In this document: piece by piece, positions 29,638-37,148 of the stretch
Layout: every line of letters starts with the position of its first letter
How positions within the stretch are numbered: position 1 is the stretch's first letter
IMG/VR virus record: IMGVR_UViG_3300035070_003059
Location: 1 to 49,018 of that record
From: a virus
DNA length: 49,018 nucleotides
Reading direction: 5' to 3' (one strand)
The notes under the pieces: model-generated
Databases searched by the model: none
Seen by the model: only the letters and a program-made list of their open reading frames with translations
Told to the model about the DNA's origin: nothing
Program-made: the position numbers and the translations under genes

Positions 29638-29844
29638 CTAAAACGGCACCGGGCTTGTCGGCGGTGTCACGTGCCGTTCCGCCAGTTGGTGCCAATACGA
29701 CCGTTTGCTAACGTCGTTGGCGTTGAGGTCAACAACCGCGCCTTCAGGATGTCGCCACTTGCCGTCCGCTGTTGGTTGCCATCCCGCCGCCAGCATGTGT
29801 GACAGGAGTTGCCAAAGTTGCCACTTTTTACGCTCGATTAGCAC
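29638..29844 (-). CDS. Small hypothetical protein with GTG start
   Basis: A 68-residue protein (MLIERKKWQLWQLLSHMLAA start). GTG at 29844 is preceded by AAGGGG with 6-base spacing, a better start than upstream ATGs that would overlap more of the previous gene. Trp-rich helix; unknown role. Confidence 0.5.
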   Translation of the reverse strand: MLIERKKWQLWQLLSHMLAAGWQPTADGKWRHPEGAVVDLNANDVSKRSYWHQLAERHVTPPTSPVPF

Positions 29845-30112
29845 GTTCCACCCCTTGGCGCGTAGCCTCTGTCGTGAAGCCATACGGCGCAACGTAAACT
29901 GCCGTAAACGGCTTGCCTTGATATTCTGCCACTATTCCCCAGGTGCGCTTAAGCTCCCGCCGTGCGCGGCTGGCTATGCGGTTGTGGGTTTTTACGCATT
30001 GACGACACCAGCTCTTACGGCCGTTGCGCTTGGCGTGGTCTCTGTAGAATTTGGTGAATAGCTTTTTTGTTTTGCAGTGGGTGCATGTGATGAATTGCGT
30101 TGCTGTTGTCAT
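29828..30112 (-). CDS. Zinc-ribbon protein
   Basis: A 94-residue protein. CTHCKTKKLFTKFYRD, then CRQCVKTHN, forms a zinc ribbon seen in many phage endonuclease VII-adjacent proteins. The C-terminal half may be a small SH3-like domain. AGGAG lies 8 bases upstream of the ATG at 30112. Confidence 0.65.
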   Translation of the reverse strand: MTTATQFITCTHCKTKKLFTKFYRDHAKRNGRKSWCRQCVKTHNRIASRARRELKRTWGIVAEYQGKPFTAVYVAPYGFTTEATRQGVERANRA

Positions 30113-30128
30113 GTTCATCGCTCCTATG

Positions 30129-30239
30129 CTACTTTCGCCCGTGCGCCTGGTCGTTGCGTCCAGCCAATATCACCGCCGCCAGCACAATAATACCGGCAAC
30201 GATTACAATAATACCAAATCCGTAAATGCAGTATGTCAT
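30129..30239 (-). CDS. 36-residue membrane peptide
   Basis: A short frame (MTYCIYGFGIIVIVAG start) with one strongly hydrophobic helix and a basic end. AAAGGA lies 7 bases upstream of the ATG at 30239, with the stop at 30129. A small phage membrane protein, perhaps for superinfection exclusion or lysis timing. Confidence 0.55.
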   Translation of the reverse strand: MTYCIYGFGIIVIVAGIIVLAAVILAGRNDQAHGRK

Positions 30240-30545
30240 GATCGCATCCTTTAAGAGGATGGCAGCGTAGCCAGAGAAGAGTTGTGTATGTCGCGTTTTC
30301 TACCTTGGAGGGTCCTTGGAGGATGTAAAAAGGGGGGGAGGCTACGCTGCCATGAAAAAACGAGCCGCCGGGTTGTCTTTTGCCACAATCCCACTTTGAT
30401 ACCAGTAAAATACCCTGGCCCGCTGTTTCCGATGATAAGGTCCTGGGCGGCGGCAACCGCCTCTTGTGACCACCGGTAATCTGTTGGCTGGTCATGCTCT
30501 GACGATTACCGGATGCGGCACGCCGCCGCCCGTGCAAAACGGCCG
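30240..30545. other. Non-coding, highly structured region below the repressor
   Basis: No convincing gene in about 305 bases. Inverted repeats: a perfect 14-base pair (30259-30272 with 30340-30353), CCGGTAATC / GATTACCGG (about 30473-30481 with 30504-30512), and a GGCGG/CCGCC hairpin (30447-30462). Minus-strand GCCGCC ... GGCGGC followed by TTTTTT (30360-30355) may end a small RNA starting in or after the repressor gene. A candidate ncRNA or leader of the 30129-30239 peptide gene. Confidence 0.45.
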
Positions 30546-30791
30546 TTACCCCTCGTTTGGAGAGGCGGCCGGAATTGCTATTTCGTAAATATCGCCTAAA
30601 CGGATATTGCGCACCTCGTCAACTGCCCAGCCAGCAGCCAGCAACACGGAAGCAACCGTGTCTGGCTTGGGGGCATTGTACGCCAGAATGCCGCTTAGGG
30701 ATTGCGGAGAAACGCCCATTATCTGAGCAACTTCTTTTTGACTCTTGCCGCTCTTTAATATTTCTTGTTTTAGGAATAGTCTAGTATTCAT
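30546..30791 (-). CDS. CI-like helix-turn-helix repressor
   Basis: An 81-residue XRE-type protein: helix-turn-helix KSQKEVAQIMGVSPQSLSGI near residues 16-35. It faces the plus-strand early operon. The ATG at 30791 lies about 7 bases after a minus-strand -10 (TATCAT), so the mRNA is probably leaderless, as for lambda cI. It is short for a repressor and lacks a cleavable C-terminal domain. The likely operator is the palindrome at 30823-30838. Confidence 0.7.
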   Translation of the reverse strand: MNTRLFLKQEILKSGKSQKEVAQIMGVSPQSLSGILAYNAPKPDTVASVLLAAGWAVDEVRNIRLGDIYEIAIPAASPNEG

Positions 30792-30797
30792 GTACCA

Positions 30798-30862
30798 ATG
30801 ATAAAGTAATTTTGTTTTTCCGTCAAGCAATTGCTTGACAACTACTAAAAAATCTTTATAAT
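30798..30862. promoter_or_regulatory. Divergent early promoters sharing one operator
   Basis: Plus promoter: TTGACA (30835-30840), 16 bases, TATAAT (30857-30862). Minus promoter: TTGACG (30826-30821), 17 bases, TATCAT (30803-30798). A perfect 16-bp palindrome TCAAGCAATTGCTTGA (30823-30838) overlaps both -35 elements. One site could thus control both directions, the hallmark of a lysis-lysogeny switch. Confidence 0.8.
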
Positions 30863-30910
30863 GGTATACATATTGATTAACCGACACACAAACCCGGCAA
30901 GGAGATCGAC

Positions 30911-31135
30911 ATGGAACACAAACAATTAGGCGTTTTCCCAATCGTAATCGAAAAAGACCGCACCCGCTTAACCATCAGCGTTGACGGCCCATACTGGTAC
31001 TCGGAGAATTTTATCAAAACTGGCAACTATGCAGGCAAATCTATTATCAGCAAATCGCCTCGTATCGGTCACGGTCGCGCTGTGAAAGCCGCCGTCGCTC
31101 ACGCCGAGTTAAACGGCTGGGTTAACCAAGCATAA
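30911..31135 (+). CDS. First gene of the rightward early operon, unknown
   Basis: A 74-residue protein (MEHKQLGVFPIVIEKDRTRL start), basic, with a beta N-terminus and helical C-terminus. AAGGAG precedes the ATG. In cro-type switches this place often holds a cro or an anti-repressor, but no HTH is evident. Unknown. Confidence 0.55.
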   Translation: MEHKQLGVFPIVIEKDRTRLTISVDGPYWYSENFIKTGNYAGKSIISKSPRIGHGRAVKAAVAHAELNGWVNQA

Positions 31136-31155
31136 CTAACAGCACGGAACCGGCA

Positions 31156-31176
31156 GCCCCGCCTCACCAGCGGGGC
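31156..31176 (+). other. Hairpin between early genes
   Basis: GCCCCGC (31156-31162) pairs with GCGGGGC (31170-31176) with a 7-base loop. No T-tract follows, so a processing or stability role is more likely than termination. Confidence 0.5.
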
Positions 31177-31196
31177 ACAAACAAAGGAACATGACA

Positions 31197-31352
31197 ATGA
31201 CTCAACGAAAAGACAACCCCAAACACAAAGTATGGCGAGTTCAGGTATGGGCAAATTACCATTATGGGCAAATGCCTATGGAAGATGCCGAGCGGCTGGC
31301 TGGCCCAGAGCCAGAACGCTGGATTGAAGCAGAACAGGACAAGGTGCAATAA
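31197..31352 (+). CDS. 51-residue hypothetical protein
   Basis: MTQRKDNPKHKVWRVQVWAN start; AAAGGA lies 8 bases upstream of the ATG at 31197. The stop overlaps the next start (TAATG). Basic first half, acidic end. Not recognised. Confidence 0.5.
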   Translation: MTQRKDNPKHKVWRVQVWANYHYGQMPMEDAERLAGPEPERWIEAEQDKVQ

Positions 31353-31576
31353 TGAAAACCATGCTAACCATTGGCAAGACGCGACACTGCCGCTACTGCG
31401 GAACAAGTACAATCCACAATCATGGCGGCGTTCAGGAGTTCCCCCACAAACATTACACGCTTTGGAACTGCGCCGTTTGTGGCGATACATCCTCAGAACT
31501 AAAATGCATTGTGGACGCCGCCGATTTTGACGAAAACGAACAAGCCAGCTTTTTAATGGGCACTGGGCGGCTATGA
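31352..31576 (+). CDS. Zinc-ribbon protein
   Basis: A 74-residue protein with CRYCGTSTIHNHGG and later WNCAVCGDTS, two C-x2-C knuckles of a zinc ribbon. The end is acidic. Its stop overlaps a 25-residue membrane peptide as ATGA. Possibly a transcription-related early protein. Confidence 0.6.
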   Translation: MKTMLTIGKTRHCRYCGTSTIHNHGGVQEFPHKHYTLWNCAVCGDTSSELKCIVDAADFDENEQASFLMGTGRL

Positions 31577-31650
31577 TAGCGCAAATTATCATAATGGCAG
31601 TGATAGCGGGGATGGTTATTGAGTTCTTACTGGAGGCGGGAAAACGATGA
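31573..31650 (+). CDS. 25-residue membrane peptide
   Basis: A tiny frame (MIAQIIIMAVIAGMVIEFLL start) with one hydrophobic helix. Start and stop both overlap neighbouring genes as ATGA. Coupled translation supports reality. Role unknown. Confidence 0.45.
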   Translation: MIAQIIIMAVIAGMVIEFLLEAGKR

Positions 31651-31850
31651 CACACGACGAAAACGTTAGACCTTGCTCGATTTGCAGCGACCCCGACGCC
31701 TTCAATTTTGAAGGTGAAATGTTCCTCTGTGAAAAGTGCCGGGAGGATTACGAGCCAATGACGCCCGGCTTTATGGTCATTCTGACCAACGAAGGCAGCG
31801 AGGCATTTTGTGATATGCTGGCTGCGTATCAGGAGAAAGTGAAACAATGA
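31647..31850 (+). CDS. Small zinc-binding protein
   Basis: A 67-residue protein. CSICSDPDAFNFEGE and later LCEKCRED give two C-x2-C pairs. It overlaps the next gene by four bases. Another member of the small Cys-rich early set. Confidence 0.55.
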   Translation: MTHDENVRPCSICSDPDAFNFEGEMFLCEKCREDYEPMTPGFMVILTNEGSEAFCDMLAAYQEKVKQ

Positions 31851-32224
31851 GACTAACTACCATCAGCGCCACGTATGATCGCAAGCTCAATCTAGGCGAT
31901 TACAACAGCGCTCACATCGCCATGACGCTATGGGCTGACCTTGAAGAAGGCGACGACCCAGCCGCTGCCGGAGAAGCTCTGCGACAAATGGCACGGCATC
32001 AGGTAATGGCAGAAATGGCACGGATTAAGCCAGAACTTCAGGCAAAAGTTGACGGGGTTTTTATGGGTCTACCGGTTAGTGTACAAAGTCAAGTTTATCC
32101 AGTTGACAAAAACGGTATACCGTATACTCAGGCCGAAAACGGCAGACACTATCACGGGGAAAACGCGAAAAAAGCCGTGGAGAATGACCTGAAAGATTTA
32201 GATCGAAAACACGGAGAATATTAA
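31847..32224 (+). CDS. Phage early protein, conserved-looking, unknown function
   Basis: A 125-residue protein (MRLTTISATYDRKLNLGDYN start). The 'YnRKLNLGdYNSa.I..TLWAD' pattern resembles small phage proteins near recombination genes. It sits one base from the gp3-like gene and may be a partner of it. Confidence 0.6.
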   Translation: MRLTTISATYDRKLNLGDYNSAHIAMTLWADLEEGDDPAAAGEALRQMARHQVMAEMARIKPELQAKVDGVFMGLPVSVQSQVYPVDKNGIPYTQAENGRHYHGENAKKAVENDLKDLDRKHGEY

Positions 32225-32225
32225 A

Positions 32226-33236
32226 ATGCCCATCATAGGATTGACCACAAACGGCGCGGCGTTTCCGCGTATCGGAGAATTGCGCAAAGGCGCAGAGAAG
32301 CCAGCAACGGGCAACCGTCCCGGCGCTGACCTGACTTATTTCCGCTTTACCAGCCAAAACGACGCCGTAGTGCAAAAGTTTACGGCCGTCTACGGCAACC
32401 AGCCGCAGGGCGTCAACATCTTTTTGCCCTATGCCACCACCGATGAAAACTTTGAAGCATGGCAAGAGGAGTGGGGCGCTGGTAGCCTCAAGCACCGCTG
32501 TGACGGCGAACACGTTGTCATGATTCAGCGCAACGGCGAATACGTGCAACCAGCGCCCAAAACGGTAAAATGCCCCGGCAATTGCAAGCAGGTTGGGCGG
32601 CTCAAGGTCATCATTCCAGAATTAGGACGCCTGGCCTACGTGGTTGCCCTCACGACGTCTATTTGGGACATTACCGAGGTACACAGCAACCTGGCAGCAT
32701 ACGAAGCACTACGCGGCGATTTGCGCGGCATTCCGTTCATTTTGTCCCGTGTGCCCCGTATGATTAGCACCCCAACAAAAGACGGCCGTGTACGCCGCGA
32801 AAAATGGCTGTGGCATATTGAGGCCGCGCCGGAATGGGTGCAGGCTCAATTGTCCGTCATGCAGCGCCAAGCATTGCCAGGAGCCGCACCGCTACAAATT
32901 GCGGAACGTGTAGACGGTTCGACGGGTGAAATTTTGGAACCTGACAACGAAACGGCAGAAGGCGAGTATGAAGAAGATGCCCCATCTTACTCTATGGATT
33001 TTCTCAACTACTGCGCCGCCAACATCAACCGATACAGCGGCAACCCGTTTGCAGCCCGCACGGCATTACAGAAAGAATTTGCCGCGCCGCCCGCTGGCAA
33101 ACCAGAGGCCAAAGCGCAATTTGAGTGGCTAAAGGAACACGCCGCGCAACGAAACGCAGAAGAGATTGAAGCGGCTCAGGGCAGTTTATTTGACGATGAT
33201 ACGGCCGTAAGCGACGGCGCGTACAGCGAGGCATAA
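32226..33236 (+). CDS. gp3/recombination-directionality-factor-like protein
   Basis: A 336-residue protein. The order 'FR.TS ... VYG..P ... F...WEA/WQEEWG', Cys-His-rich RCDGEHVVM and CPGNC, then GRLKVIIPELGRLAYVVALTT, resembles the actinophage family annotated as hydrolase/metal-binding protein or recombination directionality factor (phiC31 gp3-like). The C-terminus is acidic. If so, it would control integrase direction, but no integrase is seen in the window. The family call is from memory. Confidence 0.5.
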   Translation: MPIIGLTTNGAAFPRIGELRKGAEKPATGNRPGADLTYFRFTSQNDAVVQKFTAVYGNQPQGVNIFLPYATTDENFEAWQEEWGAGSLKHRCDGEHVVMIQRNGEYVQPAPKTVKCPGNCKQVGRLKVIIPELGRLAYVVALTTSIWDITEVHSNLAAYEALRGDLRGIPFILSRVPRMISTPTKDGRVRREKWLWHIEAAPEWVQAQLSVMQRQALPGAAPLQIAERVDGSTGEILEPDNETAEGEYEEDAPSYSMDFLNYCAANINRYSGNPFAARTALQKEFAAPPAGKPEAKAQFEWLKEHAAQRNAEEIEAAQGSLFDDDTAVSDGAYSEA

Positions 33237-33283
33237 TCAGATCGTGGGGCGCGGCACGTAAAACGCGCAAAGGTAGGCGAGTG

Positions 33284-33481
33284 ATGAGTAAAAAATTAGT
33301 TAGCCGAATCCTAAGCTCTCGTCAAGAAGTGACCACAACGGCAGATGGCAGATGGCACGGATGGACAGAAACGGAGTTAAGTCTAGCGGAATACGCGGAG
33401 GAGCTGCAAGAAGAAGTCGCCCGCCTCGCCGCTGAACTGGCGGGGGCGCATTCCGCCCTAGCGGCGGCAGGGGGCGAGTGA
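33284..33481 (+). CDS. Small coiled-coil protein
   Basis: A 65-residue protein (MSKKLVSRILSSRQEVTTTA start) with a helical coiled-coil end (YAEELQEEVARLAAELAGAH). AAAGGTAGG lies upstream of the ATG. Unknown role. Confidence 0.5.
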   Translation: MSKKLVSRILSSRQEVTTTADGRWHGWTETELSLAEYAEELQEEVARLAAELAGAHSALAAAGGE

Positions 33482-33553
33482 TGGAATTCAATATTGATTG
33501 CGAATTGGTTCTATAATTCAGAAACGGCCGTTTTCCGGCCAAAGGAGCATCAC

Positions 33554-34246
33554 ATGGCAGAAAAACCCATACTCTTCAGCGGCGAAATGGTCCGGGCCAT
33601 CCTGGACGGCCGCAAAACCCAAACGCGGCGGGTGATAAAGTTCCCTAAGCACGTCCCTGATTTCGTCACCCATGACATTGCTTCTGTAAATCCAGACGGC
33701 AGAGGGGATTGGGTGGCGTGGTCTCCGAGGCCAGTTACCGATGAACAAAGCAAAAAAATGTACCCAAACGGCGGCGGATTTATATGCCCCTACGGCCCCG
33801 GCGATCTTCTTTGGGTGCGGGAAACGTGGGCAACATGGCGCATGTATGACGATGTAAAGCCGAGCGAACTATCAGAAGATGTTTCTTTGTGGTGGCCCGC
33901 AAATGGCAGCTCCCGCCGCGAATTGCACCATAAGCCAGGGAAAAACCGCCCGTCTATCTTCATGCCCCGCTGGGCCAGCCGCATCACCCTGCGCGTCACC
34001 GACGTGCGGGTCGAGCGGGTGCAGGACATCAGCGCAGATGACGCAATTTTTGAGGGGGCAGTGGATGCTGGAGTGGTTGCCGCTTATGAAGCTTCTGAGT
34101 ATACAGAGTACGGCGACGAACACGAAATACCAGATATGTGCATAGACCAGTTTAGGGCACTTTGGGAATCCATCAACGGCCCGCGCGGCTTCGGTTGGGA
34201 TGAAAATCCCTGGGTTTGGGTTGTAGAATTTGAAATGGTGCGGTAA
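33554..34246 (+). CDS. ASCH/PUA-like phage protein
   Basis: A 230-residue protein. MVRAILDGRKTQTRRVIK, then GDLLWVRETWATW, then ITLRVTDVRVERVQDISADD and NPWVWVVEFEMV, form a pattern common in phages that I associate with ASCH-like folds. AAAGGAG lies about 6 bases upstream of the ATG at 33554. Suggested roles of ASCH domains are RNA or modified-base recognition; the exact function is unknown. Confidence 0.65.
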   Translation: MAEKPILFSGEMVRAILDGRKTQTRRVIKFPKHVPDFVTHDIASVNPDGRGDWVAWSPRPVTDEQSKKMYPNGGGFICPYGPGDLLWVRETWATWRMYDDVKPSELSEDVSLWWPANGSSRRELHHKPGKNRPSIFMPRWASRITLRVTDVRVERVQDISADDAIFEGAVDAGVVAAYEASEYTEYGDEHEIPDMCIDQFRALWESINGPRGFGWDENPWVWVVEFEMVR

Positions 34247-34289
34247 AATCCCCCCGTTCCCTCCCCCAATATTGGCATACGACGACCAG

Positions 34290-34317
34290 AAAAGCCCTAC
34301 CGCCCGGTGGGGCTTTT
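34290..34317 (+). terminator. Bidirectional intrinsic terminator
   Basis: AAAAGCCC (34290-34297) pairs with GGGCTTTT (34310-34317), with a GC inner loop. A and T runs at either side make it work in both directions. It ends the rightward early operon after the ASCH-like gene. Confidence 0.8.
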
Positions 34318-34356
34318 CATTTTCCAAAACTCGTTGCAAAGTAGTACCTTTTGCGC

Positions 34357-34385
34357 TTGACAAGCTATACAATCTGCTATACAAT
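34357..34385 (+). promoter_or_regulatory. Promoter of the first accessory operon
   Basis: TTGACA (34357-34362), 17 bases, TACAAT (34380-34385). A direct repeat CTATACAAT (34365-34373 and 34377-34385) overlaps it and could bind a regulator. It drives the genes from 34419 to 35030. Confidence 0.75.
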
Positions 34386-34418
34386 AGAGCTAATTCAGAA
34401 CACAGACAGGAGATAGCA

Positions 34419-34688
34419 ATGGTCAACCTAACAGGCAAGCAAAAACAAGATTACGAAAGATTGCTGAAATTGCAAAAACGGGCCATGTGTAGCCCGAATC
34501 AGTTGGTAAAACTTTCAGCAGGCAATTACTATTTTTATAGCAAGCTTGAAAACGAATTGCTGATAGTATCGGATGACAGTTACGAAAATGGTGGCTCTCC
34601 TTGTTGGGTGGTTCGTCAAGAAAAAGACCATAACGTTGTTAACGATTATCCTACACTTAAAGAATTCAAAAAGGACTGGGCAAAATAA
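34419..34688 (+). CDS. Accessory (moron) gene, unknown
   Basis: An 89-residue protein (MVNLTGKQKQDYERLLKLQK start). Lys-rich N-terminal helix, then a beta-type end with a Cys (GGSPCWVVRQEKDH). AGGAG precedes the ATG. More AT-rich than the core genes. Own promoter suggests expression in lysogens. Function unknown. Confidence 0.55.
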   Translation: MVNLTGKQKQDYERLLKLQKRAMCSPNQLVKLSAGNYYFYSKLENELLIVSDDSYENGGSPCWVVRQEKDHNVVNDYPTLKEFKKDWAK

Positions 34689-34867
34689 TGTCAAACAAAA
34701 AATATGTCATGCGAATTGTAAAAAAAATAGAGCCGCTTTATGGTGGCAGTCGGGGCAAGGTATGGGGTCTAACTCTTGAATGTGGACATTACGTAACGCC
34801 CCGGGCGGGTGGGGATAATATTCATTTTGTCGGGAAAACAAAGGCGCGTTGTTATGAGTGTGAGTAA
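34688..34867 (+). CDS. 59-residue zinc-binding-like protein
   Basis: Starts MSNKKYVMRIVKKIEPLYGG at 34688, overlapping the previous stop as TAATG. LECGHYVTPR and a terminal CYECE could hold one metal ion. It overlaps the next gene's start. Unknown function. Confidence 0.5.
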   Translation: MSNKKYVMRIVKKIEPLYGGSRGKVWGLTLECGHYVTPRAGGDNIHFVGKTKARCYECE

Positions 34868-35030
34868 GCAGGTTAATATCCGCCTCCCCGAACGCACCAA
34901 ACAGCAGATACAAGAGCTAGTCAAGGCTGGCGGGTATCGCAGTCAGGCAGAGTTGATCATGATACTGGTGGACAGGGAACACCAGAAAGAAAAAACCCGC
35001 AAAAGCAAGCCCAGCCAGAATGAGGCGTGA
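34854..35030 (+). CDS. Ribbon-helix-helix protein
   Basis: A 58-residue protein: QVNIRLPERTKQQIQELVKA then YRSQAELIMILVDREHQ, a clear strand-helix-helix of the Arc/MetJ type, with a basic tail. It may regulate its own operon, whose promoter carries direct repeats. Confidence 0.65.
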   Translation: MSVSKQVNIRLPERTKQQIQELVKAGGYRSQAELIMILVDREHQKEKTRKSKPSQNEA

Positions 35031-35050
35031 GCTTCTGCATTTAGCCACTT

Positions 35051-35072
35051 AGCCCGCTTCGGCGGGCTTTTT
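35051..35072 (+). terminator. Intrinsic terminator of the first accessory operon
   Basis: AGCCCGC (35051-35057), loop TTCG, GCGGGCT (35062-35068), then TTTTA. A textbook tetraloop terminator. Confidence 0.85.
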
Positions 35073-35742
35073 ATTTCCCAGCCGCCGCTCGCCAAACCGC
35101 AATACGCGCCAGCGCGTGCCCTACTCGCTCTTCTAACCGCCCTGGGCCAATGTCCATTGCCTCCAGCAGCTTCTCCAAATACACCCCGGCCCGCTGTTCG
35201 GCAACCTCCACCACCAACGGCAGCACGTCGCTGGCCGTTGCCTCTAGGATGGTATACGGCCGTCTGATCGCAATGCCCTGCCAGGGCTTTGCGTACACGG
35301 GGTTGGCCCACGCCTCGCTCAACTCTGCCTCAGACCACGCACGAAACGCGCCGCGCTCATCAGGCCACAGCGGATCGTGTACCAAAAACGAGCCATCAGG
35401 CAGATACCCGGTAATGATGACATAGTGGTTTCGATGGTAGTCTGTCGCCCGCTGTTCTTCGGGCAAACGGCCGTATCCCACCAGCGCAATGACTGGATGC
35501 CCATTGGACAACCAGCGGCGCACGTCTGGCGGCGTCACAGCCTCGAAGTGCTCCCGTGGCGCACGATACGCGGTGAGGGCTGTCATGATGCCCGATAAAT
35601 GCATTGGCGCGTCACGCTGTTGATTTACGACCGCCAAAACCTTGTCAATTGTCACGCCACACAGCATCGCCACGCAAGCCGCGCCGCAGTCGTTACGGTG
35701 ATGGTTTCCCTGTTGGGTCACAAATGGGATTTGTAGTTTCAT
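35071..35742 (-). CDS. C39-like cysteine peptidase
   Basis: A 223-residue protein. HHRNDCGAACVAMLCG places the catalytic Cys at residue 19. Later RNHYVIITGY (His106) and VHDPLWPDE (Asp123) complete a papain-like triad as in the C39-like family. The start at ATG 35742 has AAAGGA upstream; a longer TTG start is less likely. No signal peptide is visible. It could act as a cell-wall peptidase (lysin) or as a processing protease. It is transcribed away from the neighbouring accessory operon. Confidence 0.75.
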   Translation of the reverse strand: MKLQIPFVTQQGNHHRNDCGAACVAMLCGVTIDKVLAVVNQQRDAPMHLSGIMTALTAYRAPREHFEAVTPPDVRRWLSNGHPVIALVGYGRLPEEQRATDYHRNHYVIITGYLPDGSFLVHDPLWPDERGAFRAWSEAELSEAWANPVYAKPWQGIAIRRPYTILEATASDVLPLVVEVAEQRAGVYLEKLLEAMDIGPGRLEERVGHALARIAVWRAAAGK

Positions 35743-35795
35743 GGTTGGGTAACTTTTTCCTTTGGAAGATATACCTACGAGTTTTGGATTTGGGG

Positions 35796-35824
35796 TTGAC
35801 AACTATGTACCAATTTGGTACAAT
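35796..35824 (+). promoter_or_regulatory. Promoter with operator palindrome, second accessory operon
   Basis: TTGACA (35796-35801), 17 bases, TACAAT (35819-35824). The spacer contains GTACCAATTTGGTAC (35807-35821), a perfect 7-base inverted repeat around one central T, placed between -35 and -10, where a repressor would block transcription. Confidence 0.8.
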
Positions 35825-35855
35825 GATTGCATATTACACAGCAGGAGAAAAAAAA

Positions 35856-36134
35856 ATGAAATCAACAGATTGGACACAACTTATCCCGAATCTCCCAAAG
35901 AACACTACCATTCGCAAAATGGTTCAAGACGAACTAGATGAAGGCACACAGTTTTTGGAAATGTATGAAGCTGCAATTGACAAAGCGGCCGATTATTTGA
36001 ATCGTGAATTTCAAGCAGTTCCAAAAGCTACCTGGAAAGCAGCATTAAAAAATCCAGATAATGTTGAATTCACAGACAGTCATCGCGCAGCTCGTTTTGA
36101 AGCTGCTCAAAAATGGATTGGCACGCAATGCTAA
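35856..36134 (+). CDS. Accessory gene product, unknown
   Basis: A 92-residue protein (MKSTDWTQLIPNLPKNTTIR start), helical and rich in Ala and Lys. AGGAG lies 9 bases upstream of the ATG. AT-rich, with codon use unlike the core genes. The first gene after the operator-controlled promoter. Function unknown; candidate exclusion or anti-defence protein. Confidence 0.55.
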   Translation: MKSTDWTQLIPNLPKNTTIRKMVQDELDEGTQFLEMYEAAIDKAADYLNREFQAVPKATWKAALKNPDNVEFTDSHRAARFEAAQKWIGTQC

Positions 36135-36151
36135 TTAAAAAGGAGAATAAA

Positions 36152-36361
36152 ATGAATTACAAAAAAAAATGGTTTATTGGAAAAATTATAAGAAATTACC
36201 CATCACAAGCCGGAAATTTTCCGGCAAAAGTAATCGGATACCAGAAAGAGAGAAATCTCAATTCTGGTGAAGAACATATTTTAGTCCGAGTAATGGTAAA
36301 TCGGGCAGATGGAAGCCACGAAGAAACATTTGACCCCAATCTGGCTTATCTCTTCGAGTAG
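36152..36361 (+). CDS. Small basic accessory protein
   Basis: A 69-residue protein (MNYKKKWFIGKIIRNYPSQA start). AAGGAG precedes the ATG at 36152. Lys-rich N-terminus and an SH3-like beta remainder (KVIGYQKERNLNSGEEH). Unknown function. Confidence 0.55.
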   Translation: MNYKKKWFIGKIIRNYPSQAGNFPAKVIGYQKERNLNSGEEHILVRVMVNRADGSHEETFDPNLAYLFE

Positions 36362-36468
36362 CCTACTAAATCCCCCGCTCGCGCCTTATGCTTAGGCATT
36401 TAGGAAAATCGCATCAGCGGCAAAGACGGCGGGGCAGAATCGCCACTAGCGATTAACAAGGAAACAAA

Positions 36469-36711
36469 ATGAGCAAGCAAATCAGATACGGCAAAGGCAA
36501 CGGCGACAAAGTGCGGGTGGCGTCTATTACCCAGCAGCAAATCAGCGAACTCGCTGATGCGCTAGACCTCACCCAGGCGGGAGTCATGCAAGAGGCCATT
36601 GTTCGTCTCTACACTCAGACATTTATCGCTCCAATGGCCAAAAAGTTAGCGGAGCTGCAAAAAGAATATGAATCCCTTTACGTCGCTTACTGCGACGCAA
36701 TCAATAAATAA
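36469..36711 (+). CDS. RHH-type accessory protein
   Basis: An 80-residue protein: KVRVASITQQQISELADALD followed by TQAGVMQEAIVRLYTQTF looks like a ribbon-helix-helix, then a coiled tail. Could be an antitoxin-like or transcription regulator. AAGGAAAC lies upstream. Confidence 0.5.
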   Translation: MSKQIRYGKGNGDKVRVASITQQQISELADALDLTQAGVMQEAIVRLYTQTFIAPMAKKLAELQKEYESLYVAYCDAINK

Positions 36712-36764
36712 ATCAACAGCCCGGCAACCCCTCGCAGCTGGTGGAAGGGGGAAAAGGAAACGAA

Positions 36765-37130
36765 ATGGAATCAATGGAATGGGAAATTCAGCGAGAAGTA
36801 TTATGGATGACAGGAATCAATTATTTGGTTGATGCCACTATCGAACAAGTAGAAGCTTTGTATCCGTCTCATGGCATTGCCGCCACAAACGGCTATGTTT
36901 CTAAAAAAGACTTATTTTGCCGGGTGGAGTTTGAAGGCAGCGAATACACCGCCATCAGCGGCAGCTCAGAAAATACCAAAGGGGATTTGCTCCGTTACAA
37001 AATAGATACCCGCGCTGGCGGCGACACCAGATATGGCCTTAATAAGGTCATGAAGCAGGCGTTTAACAAGTTTGGCGGTCTTCAGGTGAAGCTGATAAGC
37101 CGGAACGCAATGACCTATCGGATTATCTAA
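36765..37130 (+). CDS. Accessory gene product, unknown
   Basis: A 121-residue protein (MESMEWEIQREVLWMTGINY start). AAAGGA precedes the ATG at 36765, chosen over a GTG nine codons earlier. The C-terminal half is basic and beta-rich. The last gene before a terminator. No motif known to me. Confidence 0.55.
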   Translation: MESMEWEIQREVLWMTGINYLVDATIEQVEALYPSHGIAATNGYVSKKDLFCRVEFEGSEYTAISGSSENTKGDLLRYKIDTRAGGDTRYGLNKVMKQAFNKFGGLQVKLISRNAMTYRII

Positions 37131-37148
37131 TTGTTAAAGTTCAGCCCC

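Noticed and set aside
30124-30537. 137-codon minus-strand frame below the repressor
   Set aside because: Runs through several perfect inverted repeats, has no domain and no ribosome site; the 36-residue peptide in another frame is better supported.
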